Below, piece by piece: positions 15,611 through 23,119 of a stretch of DNA of 43,019 nucleotides; position 1 is the stretch's first letter; each line of letters begins with the position of its first letter. Under the pieces are notes generated by a model. That model saw only the letters and a program-made list of their open reading frames with translations. It had not been told where the DNA came from and did no database searches. Origin of the DNA: Ruminococcus sp. (GTDB lineage: Bacteria; Bacillota; Clostridia; Oscillospirales; Ruminococcaceae); NCBI GenBank assembly GCA_024697545.1, contig JAILFN010000045.1, forward strand, positions 1 to 43,019, given 5' to 3'. The translations under genes and the position numbers were made by a program.

Positions 15611-16954
15611 TCAGAGCTTGCCCGCTGCCAGCAGCAGGTAGCTTATCATCATTACCGCCGCGAGCAGAGCAGTCTTCAGGCGCTGGACTGCGGCGTAGTT
15701 CTTTTCGTTCTTTTCGGAGATCTTCTTTGCGGCTGCGGCTGCAAGCGTCCTCAGCGGGCTGATGTATACAAGTGCCGCGATGATGACGAATATGTTGTGC
15801 ATCAAGTATCCGCCGACTCCCTTTCCAAAGCCTTCGGAAACGCCTCTGCCGAGCAGTGCGCTAAACCATGCGCGGCAGTCGGCGGGAGTTTTGAATGCGA
15901 GTGCTGCCGCGATGAGCAGGCAGACCGCGAGTGCGCCCACGGCTCTGAATACCCAGGGCACAGCCTTTATCTTTTCGTAGCCGATGAAGTATTCGGCGGC
16001 AAGCCATGCGCCGACCAGAGCGCCCAGCAGCACGCCGATGCGTCCGCCGCCGTAGAAAAGCCCCGCAGCGCCGCCAAGTATTATCGTCATGACGAGCGAT
16101 ACGGCTTTCCTGCCGCTGAAGCTGCGGATATCATCGAACAGCTCGATCATCGTGGTGTTGCAGCTCTTCACAAGGCTGCCTGCCATGCTCCCGCAGGAGA
16201 TGGGCTGATAGTTGTCCTTAACATCAAAGCCGTTTATCCTCGCGATGCCCGCGCCCATATCCGCAGCACCCGAGAATCCGACATATGCCGACGCGATAAA
16301 CGCCGCTGTTCCGAGCCATGCTCCGCCGCGGGTGAGCTCGTCCGCACGCAGAGTGATGTCCGTGAGCCCCGTGAGAACGGGAAGAATTATCACCGTCTTG
16401 CCCAGTCCCGCGGCATAGCTGCAAAGACCGTCGCTGAAAAGCGATGTGTCAAAGCTGCGCTTTCTTATCTGCGGCTCGATATCGCCGTAGCGTACAACGG
16501 GTCCTGCCAGCAGGAACGGGTAAGCCACCGAATAGGTCATAAGACAGAACGGATTGCGCTCCGCCCTGCACCTGCCCGAGAATACATCAAAGACGTATGA
16601 GAAATTCTTGAGGGTGTAAAACGCGATGCAGGGAAGTATGAACGCTTCCTTGATAATATGTCCCGTCAGCCAAGGCTTCATGTAAAGCATGAATAGAGCG
16701 CCGTTCCAGAGTATATCCGCGCCGAGCAGCAGCGCTTTCGGCCTCGGAAGCTTCTCTATGCCGAGAGCCAGCAGGAAATCGACGATCCATGACAAAAGCA
16801 CCAGCCCCGCGAGCAGGGGTCTGCCCCAGAGCAGGAACAGCGCCGAGGTCACTATGAGTATAAGATTCTTATATTCCGCCGATCTGTCAAAGAACAGCGC
16901 CAGCGCCGAAAGCGGCAGTATCACCGACGCAAAAAGTAGATTTGAATATTCCAA
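15611..16954 (-). CDS. MBOAT (AlgI/DltB-like) membrane protein lacking the catalytic histidines
   Basis: The product has 447 residues and roughly ten or more membrane helices. The family core GFSGAADMGAGIARINGF (226-243) matches GFSGYSDMAIGIARMFGF of AlgI-type acyltransferases. However, the following NFNxPYxAxSxxxFWRRWHISL segment is replaced by NYQPISCGSMAGSLVKSC (238-265 region), and the GLWHGA motif with the essential histidine reads GLFYGG (288-293). It should therefore not be an active O-acyltransferase by the known mechanism. The start is TTG 16954 with AAAGGTGAT about 6 nt upstream; the frame is open 18 codons further 5' without a ribosome site. The frame is intact, which argues against simple decay. 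Confidence 0.75.
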   Translation of the reverse strand: MEYSNLLFASVILPLSALALFFDRSAEYKNLILIVTSALFLLWGRPLLAGLVLLSWIVDFLLALGIEKLPRPKALLLGADILWNGALFMLYMKPWLTGHIIKEAFILPCIAFYTLKNFSYVFDVFSGRCRAERNPFCLMTYSVAYPFLLAGPVVRYGDIEPQIRKRSFDTSLFSDGLCSYAAGLGKTVIILPVLTGLTDITLRADELTRGGAWLGTAAFIASAYVGFSGAADMGAGIARINGFDVKDNYQPISCGSMAGSLVKSCNTTMIELFDDIRSFSGRKAVSLVMTIILGGAAGLFYGGGRIGVLLGALVGAWLAAEYFIGYEKIKAVPWVFRAVGALAVCLLIAAALAFKTPADCRAWFSALLGRGVSEGFGKGVGGYLMHNIFVIIAALVYISPLRTLAAAAAKKISEKNEKNYAAVQRLKTALLAAVMMISYLLLAAGKL

Positions 16955-17043
16955 AAGTATATCACCTTTCGCCCGCCCGATCTTACCCCTTCGGCAGGCA
17001 TTCTGCATATTTTAGTTTTTTATTTTGAACAAAAAAATCATGA

Positions 17044-17064
17044 TGCGGGCGCAGTTCACCCGCA
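17044..17064. repeat. Leader hairpin upstream of the MBOAT gene
   Basis: TGCGGG and CCCGCA flank a 9-nt loop in the predicted minus-strand leader. Eight nucleotides later comes a run of seven T on the minus strand. It is possibly a weak attenuator. Confidence 0.35.
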
Positions 17065-17086
17065 GTTATTTATCTATACAATAATA

Positions 17087-17115
17087 ATTCTATCACATTT
17101 CACAAATTAACGCAA
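17087..17115 (-). promoter_or_regulatory. Probable promoter of the MBOAT-to-Asp23/FakA series
   Basis: On the minus strand, TTGCGT (17110-17115) and TAGAAT (17087-17092) are spaced 17 bp, giving a leader of ~125 nt before the TTG start. Confidence 0.55.
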
Positions 17116-17163
17116 GTGAAATTATAAAGAAAATAAAAATTTATCAAAAAATACAAAAACCCC

Positions 17164-17192
17164 TTTTCAAAATGAGAAAAGTGTGTTATAAT
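17164..17192 (+). promoter_or_regulatory. Probable promoter of the epimerase gene
   Basis: TTTTCA (17164-17169) and TATAAT (17187-17192) lie 17 bp apart, with TGT before the -10 (extended). The predicted leader is about 138 nt and contains CTGCGGC-(10 nt)-GCCGCAG at about 17279-17302. It resembles a structured 5' UTR, but I match it to no known riboswitch. Confidence 0.6.
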
Positions 17193-17337
17193 ATCTATAT
17201 GATTCTCCCAAACAGGGCGAAGCGGCGCGTAACAAGGTGCGAAACGATTGTTCTCGGGGTCGCGGAGCAGGGAGCGCCTGCGGCTTTTGGGTGTGCCGCA
17301 GCAGTTATTATTTTGATATACAGAAAGGAGTGGGGGT

Positions 17338-18267
17338 ATGGCAAACGTTTTCGTTACCGGTGCTGCCGGAATGATGGCTACCGCTGTCATTGATAAGCTG
17401 CTCCAGAAGAAGCACAGGGTCTTCGGCGTCGATGCAAAGGCTTGTTATAACTTTCTCGACAACTCTGACTATACCTTTACGCAATGCGATATCACAGATT
17501 CGAGGACGATCACCGATCTGATAGAGAGCAATGGCATAGACACTGTTGTGCATCTTGCTTGTACCGCTGATAACGATTTTGATTCTATGATAACCGATTC
17601 CGAGCTGAAGATGAGCAAGGCTTGCGATAAGTATCTTTACGCCGCGGCAAGCAAAGCGGGCGTGAGAAATTTCATACTTACCAGCACCACACAGGTGTAC
17701 GGCATACAAAAGGGCAGAGAACCTATAAGAGAAGCTACCCCCGAAAAGGGCATAGGAAACTACGTCGATATGAAGCTGCTCAGCGAGAAGATGCTGCTCA
17801 AGGCTTTCAAAAAATCCGATACCGTGCCCGTTATTGCAAGGATCGCCCCGATATATACCGCGGATTTCACCGATAATCTCCGTGAAAGGGTATACGACAA
17901 GAAGGAAGACGTTGCTTATATCTTCCGCGAGGGCGAGTACGGATTCTCCTTCTGCTGCCTTTACAACTTCGTTGATTTCGTCGTTGGAATCGTTAACATA
18001 CCTCAGGGACGCTATGAGGGCACCTACAACATATGCGATTCGCGCCAGATCACCGCTAAGGAGATACTCGACTTTGAAAGAGAACACCACAGAGTCGGCG
18101 CTGTCGTGCAGAGGAACGCCCCCGCGGCTGTATCCTTCAACAAGTCAAAGGCAAAGCAGGATTACCGCTACTTCGACCCCGCTTCAACATTTGCAAACTG
18201 GAATTTCGATAACACAAAGGCTACCCGTATATCCACATTCAGATGGAATCTCGGCAATACTAAGTGA
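17338..18267 (+). CDS. NAD-dependent epimerase/dehydratase (extended SDR) family protein
   Basis: The 309 residues begin VFVTGAAGMMATAV, the glycine-rich NAD(P) loop, and D34 in FGVDAK suggests an NAD preference. Further SDR marks are VVHLAC, the ILTSTTQVYG strand and YVDMK (Tyr-x3-Lys catalytic pair). The substrate is probably a nucleotide sugar, as in GalE/RmlB relatives, but the C-terminal half is too diverged to name it. No glycosyltransferase is adjacent. AAAGGAG lies 7 nt before the ATG. The gene is monocistronic: own promoter, terminator at 18294. Confidence 0.85.
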   Translation: MANVFVTGAAGMMATAVIDKLLQKKHRVFGVDAKACYNFLDNSDYTFTQCDITDSRTITDLIESNGIDTVVHLACTADNDFDSMITDSELKMSKACDKYLYAAASKAGVRNFILTSTTQVYGIQKGREPIREATPEKGIGNYVDMKLLSEKMLLKAFKKSDTVPVIARIAPIYTADFTDNLRERVYDKKEDVAYIFREGEYGFSFCCLYNFVDFVVGIVNIPQGRYEGTYNICDSRQITAKEILDFEREHHRVGAVVQRNAPAAVSFNKSKAKQDYRYFDPASTFANWNFDNTKATRISTFRWNLGNTK

Positions 18268-18293
18268 TTATTCACAGAAAATGCAGCATACAG

Positions 18294-18321
18294 ACCGGAA
18301 GTTTCGGCTTCCGGTTTTTTT
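18294..18321 (+). terminator. Terminator of the epimerase gene
   Basis: ACCGGAAG and CTTCCGGT form an 8-bp stem with a 6-nt loop, followed by seven T. Confidence 0.9.
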
Positions 18322-18340
18322 GTATCTGCCCGCCCGACGC

Positions 18341-18369
18341 TTGACATTGTGCCAAAAGTGTAGTATAAT
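18341..18369 (+). promoter_or_regulatory. Consensus sigma-A promoter of metG
   Basis: TTGACA (18341-18346), 17 bp, TATAAT (18364-18369). Both boxes are perfect. The leader contains a small GCCGC/GCGGC hairpin, then TAGGAGG before the start codon. No T-box was seen. Confidence 0.9.
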
Positions 18370-18423
18370 AATATGTACGGTTGCCGCTGAAGGCGGCACA
18401 AATTTTCCTAGGAGGTTTTCGAT

Positions 18424-20406
18424 ATGTCAAAGTTTTACATCACGACCCCGATATATTATCCGTCGGGCGACCCGCATATCGGGCACTGCTATACAACAGT
18501 TGCCTGCGATTCAATAGCGAGGTATAAGCGAATGCAGGGCTGTGACGTGATGTTCCTCACGGGAACCGACGAACATGGTCAGAAGATCGAAGAAAAGGCT
18601 AAGGCAGAGGGCATCACTCCGCAGCAGTATGTTGATGGGATAGTTGCAAACTTCAAGAAGCTTTGGGAATTCATGGGCGTAAAGTATGACCGCTATATCC
18701 GCACCACCGATGACTACCATGTTGAGGCTATACAGAAGATATTCAAGGCTCTTTATGATAAGGGCTATATATACAAGGGCGAGTACAAGGGCAAATACTG
18801 TACCCCCTGTGAGAGCTTCTGGACAGACAGCCAGCTTGACGAAAACGGCTGCTGCCCCGAATGTCACCGTGAAGTCAAGGAGGCTGCCGAGGAGGCTTAC
18901 TTCTTCAAGATGTCTCCCTTTGCAGACCGCATAGAAAAGCTGCTGACCGAGACCGATTATCTCAGACCCAAGACCCGCGCTGTTGAACTGGTAAACAACT
19001 TCATCAAGCCGGGACTTGAAGATCTGTGCGTTTCAAGAACGTCCTTTACATGGGGCGTGCCCGTGAGCTTTGACCCCAAGCACGTCGTATACGTCTGGGT
19101 GGATGCGCTGTTCAATTACTGCACGGCGATGGGCTTCATGAACGATAAGTACGATGATTACGATAAATACTGGCCCGCGGACGTTCATATGGTGGCTAAG
19201 GATATCATGAGATTCCACGCTATCATCTGGCCCGCTATGCTGATGGCGCTTGATATGCCGCTGCCCAAGCATCTTGCCGTTCACGGCTGGATCACCTTCC
19301 AGAACAAGAAGGGCGAGGCTGAGAAGATGTCCAAATCCCTCGGCAATGTGGTAGATCCCTTCATGCTGGGCGAGCGCTACGGCGTTGACGCTATCCGCTA
19401 TCATATCCTGAGAGAAATGGCTCTCGGCGCGGACAGCGCATTCTCAAATGAGATCATGATAAAGCGCATAAACTCCGACCTTGCCAACGGCTTCGGAAAC
19501 CTCGTTTCCAGAACGGTCGCTATGGCGGACAAGTACTTCGGCGGCACTCTGCCCGCAGAGCGTCAGGCTGCCGATATCGACGATGACCTTATCTCCGTTA
19601 TAACGGCACTTCGCGGCAAGGTAGACACCTGCATCGACGAGACCCGCCTGAAGAACGCACTTGAGGAGATCTTCACCGCAGTTGACCGCGCGAACAAGTA
19701 CATCGACGAGACTGAGCCTTGGAAGCTCGGCAAAAACGAGGAAGACCGTCCCAGACTGGCGGCGGTGCTTTACAACCTGCTTGAATCTATCCGCGTGATA
19801 TCCACCCTGCTGAGCCCGTTCATGCCCAACACCATGCCCAAGGTATGGGAGCAGATCGGTGCATCGGCTGAGGTATGCACCTATGAGAACGCAGGCAAGT
19901 TCGGCGTTCTGCCCGCTGACGTTACTGTACACAAGGGAGAGATCCTCTTCCCCCGCATCGACATGGACAAGGAGATAGACGAGCTCAACAAGATAATCGA
20001 AGCCAACATGGCTGCGGCAAAGGCAAAGCTCGGCGGGAACGACGGCTTTACCCCCGATGAGGTCGCACCGCAGATAACGATAGATGATTTTGCAAAGGCT
20101 GACCTCAGAGTTGCGCTGGTCAAGTCCTGTGAGAAGGTCAAGAAGTCCAAGAAGCTGCTATGCTTACAGCTGGACGATGGCGGTCTCCTCGGAGACGGCG
20201 GCAGACAGGTAGTCAGCGGCATCGCTCCCTGGTACTCGCCCGAAGACCTCGTCGGCAAGAAGGTCATAATCGTTGCGAACCTCGCCCCCGCAAAGCTCTG
20301 CGGCGTTGAGAGTCAGGGCATGATACTCGCAGCCGATACCCCCGACGGCGGCGCTGCGGTGGTATTCCCCGACCAGAGCCTGCCCTGCGGAAGCAAGATC
20401 AGATGA
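18424..20406 (+). CDS. metG: Methionyl-tRNA synthetase
   Basis: This class I synthetase charges tRNA-Met for initiation and elongation. Its 660 residues include the HIGH signature (H18-H21 in GDPHIGHCY), the zinc knuckle region YCTPC...CCPEC (about 126-148) and the KMSKS loop (301-305 in EKMSKSLGN). An anticodon-binding helical domain follows, then a C-terminal EMAPII/Trbp111-type OB domain (about 555-660; FAKADLRVALVKSCEKV) for tRNA binding and dimerisation. The length is that of the long, dimeric bacterial form. AGGAGG lies 9 nt upstream. Confidence 0.97.
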   Translation: MSKFYITTPIYYPSGDPHIGHCYTTVACDSIARYKRMQGCDVMFLTGTDEHGQKIEEKAKAEGITPQQYVDGIVANFKKLWEFMGVKYDRYIRTTDDYHVEAIQKIFKALYDKGYIYKGEYKGKYCTPCESFWTDSQLDENGCCPECHREVKEAAEEAYFFKMSPFADRIEKLLTETDYLRPKTRAVELVNNFIKPGLEDLCVSRTSFTWGVPVSFDPKHVVYVWVDALFNYCTAMGFMNDKYDDYDKYWPADVHMVAKDIMRFHAIIWPAMLMALDMPLPKHLAVHGWITFQNKKGEAEKMSKSLGNVVDPFMLGERYGVDAIRYHILREMALGADSAFSNEIMIKRINSDLANGFGNLVSRTVAMADKYFGGTLPAERQAADIDDDLISVITALRGKVDTCIDETRLKNALEEIFTAVDRANKYIDETEPWKLGKNEEDRPRLAAVLYNLLESIRVISTLLSPFMPNTMPKVWEQIGASAEVCTYENAGKFGVLPADVTVHKGEILFPRIDMDKEIDELNKIIEANMAAAKAKLGGNDGFTPDEVAPQITIDDFAKADLRVALVKSCEKVKKSKKLLCLQLDDGGLLGDGGRQVVSGIAPWYSPEDLVGKKVIIVANLAPAKLCGVESQGMILAADTPDGGAAVVFPDQSLPCGSKIR

Positions 20407-20436
20407 TCCGCGGCACTGCTGCAAAGGCGGTTTGAA

Positions 20437-20664
20437 ATGAGAGAGTACGACTTTTTCAATTTCCTGATCGCCGGCTTCTTCGGATTGATCTGTATGCCCA
20501 CGATCGTCGGCACGGGGGTATTCATCGTCAACATAATAAGGCACCTGCACTGTAATAATACCGCAGCGAAGAAAGCGGCGATATTCGGGCTTATCCTTGC
20601 CGCAGTGACGTTCCCCATGTTTTACATGGGAGCAAGATGTCTTATAGATTTCTTCTTCAACTGA
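20437..20664 (+). CDS. Small two-helix membrane protein of unknown function
   Basis: I do not recognise this 75-residue protein. It has two strongly hydrophobic segments (about 9-34 and 46-66) separated by a short basic/polar loop (RHLHCNNTAAKKA), and the C terminus is FFFN. AAAGGCGG lies about 8 nt before the ATG. It starts 30 bases after metG and probably shares its transcript. Codon use looks like the neighbours. It could be a real small membrane protein; there is no functional evidence. Confidence 0.6.
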   Translation: MREYDFFNFLIAGFFGLICMPTIVGTGVFIVNIIRHLHCNNTAAKKAAIFGLILAAVTFPMFYMGARCLIDFFFN

Positions 20665-20716
20665 CCATTCTGCCTTATATCTTTGGTATTAGCAAGCCTA
20701 ATCAAATACAAAAACC

Positions 20717-20814
20717 CGGGACGTTTTACGGTTACCGCCGCAGGCGGGGATTTTGGGGTCGTTGACCCCAAAAAGTAAAACTCCCGTATGAGCGCCCCGC
20801 AGGGGCGATCATAC
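20717..20814. repeat. Three-hairpin structured element upstream of tRNA-Arg
   Basis: An outer stem, CGGGA-GTTTTAC (20717-20729, one bulge), pairs with GTAAAAC-TCCCG (20775-20786). It encloses CCGCC-gca-GGCGG (20735-20747) and a perfect 10-bp hairpin TTTTGGGGTC-gtt-GACCCCAAAA (20751-20773). Directly after comes GTATGA-g-CGCCCC-gca-GGGGCG-a-TCATAC (20786-20814). Nearly every base is paired. It may be an interspersed palindromic unit or an RNA. Confidence 0.65.
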
Positions 20815-20816
20815 CC

Positions 20817-20890
<74 letters not shown>

Positions 20891-21006
20891 CTTTTCAGCG
20901 CTCTGTCGGAGCGTTTATATCGGGAATGACACCGACCGTGGACGCGGTTTGGATCCCGCCTTCGGGGACGGTGATGTTTCCAACTTTTACAGGGAGGAAA
21001 GTAAAT
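20891..21006 (+). other. Structured leader between tRNA-Arg and thrH
   Basis: This region has no gene. CGCTC-tgtcg-GAGCG-TTTAT (about 20899-20918) may end the tRNA transcript. Further on, CACCG and CGGTG (about 20929-20974) could enclose an inner CCCG/CGGGG hairpin. AGGGAGG lies 9 nt before thrH. No T-box or known riboswitch motif was found. A clear promoter was not seen, so read-through from the tRNA is possible. Confidence 0.35.
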
Positions 21007-21609
21007 ATGTATAATGTTGTATGCTTAGACCTTGAGGGCGTTCTGGTGCCCGAGATCTGGATAGCTTTTGCTGAGGCAAGCGGTATCCCCGAGCTGAAAA
21101 AGACCACCCGCGATGAGCCTGATTACGACAAGCTCATGCAGTACAGACTGGCGATCCTCAAGGAACACGGTCTCGGTCTTAAAGAGATACAGGCTACCAT
21201 AGAGAAGATAGACCCCATGCCCGGTGCAAAGGAGTTCCTCGATGCACTTCGTGAGGAAACTCAGGTCATCATCATAAGCGATACTTTCAGCCAGTTCGCA
21301 AAGCCGCTGATGGCTAAGCTCGGCTATCCTACCATACTCTGCAACACCCTTGAAGTAGCAGACAACGGCGAGATCACAGGCTATAAGATGCGCTGCGAAA
21401 AGTCGAAGCTCACTACCGTAAACGCTCTGCACGACGCAGGCTGCGACACCATCGCCGCAGGCGACAGCTTCAACGACCTCGGAATGATCCGCGCTTCAAA
21501 GGCGGGGTTCCTCTTCCGTTCGACCGATGCAATAAAGGCTGACAACCCCGACCTTCCCGCTTTTGAGGAATATGATGAGTTCCTCGCAGCTATCAAGGCA
21601 GCATTATGA
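21007..21609 (+). CDS. thrH: ThrH: phosphoserine phosphatase / homoserine phosphotransferase
   Basis: This HAD-superfamily enzyme dephosphorylates phosphoserine and can move the phosphate to homoserine, linking serine and threonine synthesis. The 200 residues match ThrH length. Motif I is CLDLEGVLVPE (D8 nucleophile; the second position Glu, where most HADs have Asp, is the ThrH hallmark). Motif II is IIISDT, and motif IV is AAGDSFNDLGM. The start is set by GGGAGG; an open frame reaching back into the tRNA is not a start. Its stop overlaps the next ATG (ATGA), which couples a metabolic enzyme to a lysozyme. Confidence 0.93.
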   Translation: MYNVVCLDLEGVLVPEIWIAFAEASGIPELKKTTRDEPDYDKLMQYRLAILKEHGLGLKEIQATIEKIDPMPGAKEFLDALREETQVIIISDTFSQFAKPLMAKLGYPTILCNTLEVADNGEITGYKMRCEKSKLTTVNALHDAGCDTIAAGDSFNDLGMIRASKAGFLFRSTDAIKADNPDLPAFEEYDEFLAAIKAAL

Positions 21610-22994
21610 GAAATACACGAAATACAATAGCCCGCGCCGTAGCGTTCATAGCAGCTTCGGCGCTGCTTTCTTCCTGCGGGAATACGGCAGCTCCCTCACA
21701 GACCGAAACGACTACCGCTGCCACCACCACCGCGGTCGAGACTGCCGCCACAGAGACAGTTACCGAGCCTTCGGCTGTTGAAGCGGAAGCCCCCGTTGTG
21801 GGCGTGACTACTGCCGAGACTAAGAAGACCGAGAAGGTGAAGCTCGAGACCAAGTCTGAAGTAGAGATATTCTCACGCATGACCGTCGGCGACCTTGTTT
21901 CGGCGAGCAACGCTATGATAACCAACGCCGATGCCGCGCTTGACACGGCTGCCCTCGGTGAGCATGAGGTCAACATCATCTATGACCAGAACGGCGAGAT
22001 CGGGCAGCAGACGGTCAAGTACAATGTTGCAGACACTTCCGCGCCCGTGCTTTTTAATTTCGGCGGCAACACGCTGGTGCGCGGCAGTGCGTTCGAGCTT
22101 GATGATCTTATCAGCTACGCCGACAACTACGACCGTGCGCCGACCGCCTCCTATACGGGCGACCTCGACCCATACACCACGGGCGACTATGAGATCAAGG
22201 TGACTGTCACCGATTCAAGCGGCAATAGCACCGATCTTACTATCCCGATCAAGGTGACTGAATCGGCGGGTGAGCAGGTCATAGATGCAGGCACCGAGAT
22301 GGATTTCTCCACCCTTTCAAACTACACCTCGGGCAACCCGCTCAAGGGCATCGACGTTTCCGAGTGGCAGAAGGAGATAGACTTCGCAACCGTAAAGGGC
22401 GCAGGCTGCGAGTTCTGCATAATGCGTGCAGGCTACCGCAGCAAGGACGGCATAGTAGAGGACGAGTTCTTTGCGCGAAACCTTGAAAGCTCAAAGGCTG
22501 CGGGACTTCTCCGCGGAGTTTATTTCTACAGCACCGCCACCACGGTCGATGAAGCCCGCGAGGAAGCGGCGTGGCTGGCAGGAAAGCTGAACGGCGAGGC
22601 ACTTGATATGCCCATAGCTTTCGACTGGGAGAACTTTGTCAGCTTCCAGCAGTACGGCATAAACTTGAACGACCTCAACCGCATATACGACACCTTTGCG
22701 TCGGAGCTGCAAAAGAGCGGCTATAACGTTATGCTTTACGGCAGCAGCAATTTCCTGGATACCTTCTGGAACTGCGGCGAGAATTCCCCCGCGAGGACGG
22801 CAAAGTGCTGGGTGGCGAACTACGACCTGAGCTTTGAGGGTATAAGCTACATCTGGCAGTGCAGCGGCAGCGGAAAGCTGAGCGGCGTGCCCGGTTCGGT
22901 CGATCTCGATCTGTGGTATCAGAATGCGACGGCTCCTGCCGACATCCCCAACGAAGCACCTCCCGCGCCCGCGGAGACAGAGGCTGCACAATAA
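21606..22994 (+). CDS. GH25 lysozyme-type lipoprotein with Ig-like domain
   Basis: This is a cell-surface peptidoglycan hydrolase (beta-1,4-N-acetylmuramidase). Its 462 residues begin with a lipoprotein signal ending LLSSC24. A Thr/Ala-rich linker (to about 80) follows, then an Ig/HYR-like region (about 85-225; VADTSAPVLF, YEIKVTVTDSSGNST). The GH25 domain (about 245-445) has catalytic D250 in GIDVSEWQ and the D340-E342 pair in FDWEN, then GVYFYS and WVANYD. It overlaps thrH by four bases, and a terminator follows. It is probably anchored in the membrane and used in wall remodelling rather than phage lysis, since no holin or phage genes are present. Confidence 0.92.
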   Translation: MRNTRNTIARAVAFIAASALLSSCGNTAAPSQTETTTAATTTAVETAATETVTEPSAVEAEAPVVGVTTAETKKTEKVKLETKSEVEIFSRMTVGDLVSASNAMITNADAALDTAALGEHEVNIIYDQNGEIGQQTVKYNVADTSAPVLFNFGGNTLVRGSAFELDDLISYADNYDRAPTASYTGDLDPYTTGDYEIKVTVTDSSGNSTDLTIPIKVTESAGEQVIDAGTEMDFSTLSNYTSGNPLKGIDVSEWQKEIDFATVKGAGCEFCIMRAGYRSKDGIVEDEFFARNLESSKAAGLLRGVYFYSTATTVDEAREEAAWLAGKLNGEALDMPIAFDWENFVSFQQYGINLNDLNRIYDTFASELQKSGYNVMLYGSSNFLDTFWNCGENSPARTAKCWVANYDLSFEGISYIWQCSGSGKLSGVPGSVDLDLWYQNATAPADIPNEAPPAPAETEAAQ

Positions 22995-23005
22995 AAACAT
23001 CATCG

Positions 23006-23036
23006 GCTGCTGCACATCAGGTGCGGCAGCTTTTTT
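23006..23036 (+). terminator. Terminator of thrH-GH25
   Basis: GCTGCTGCAC and GTGCGGCAGC (one wobble-type mismatch) flank a 5-nt loop, followed by six T. Confidence 0.85.
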
Positions 23037-23051
23037 ATGCACAAAAGCAAA

Positions 23052-23078
23052 CGGCACACCTTGCAAAAAGGTGTGCCG
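23052..23078 (-). terminator. Terminator of the Cthe_2159-like gene
   Basis: A perfect 11-bp stem, CGGCACACCTT with AAGGTGTGCCG, has a 5-nt loop, followed on the minus strand by TTTGCTTTTG. Confidence 0.8.
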
Positions 23079-23119
23079 CCCGCTTGGGTATGATATATGA
23101 CTTGGAGTAGAGTGCTTTA

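Noticed and set aside
20891-21006. T-box leader for thrH
   Set aside because: GCGGTTTGGATCCCGCC looked suggestive, but the T-box core (TGGNACCGCG) and specifier stem are absent.
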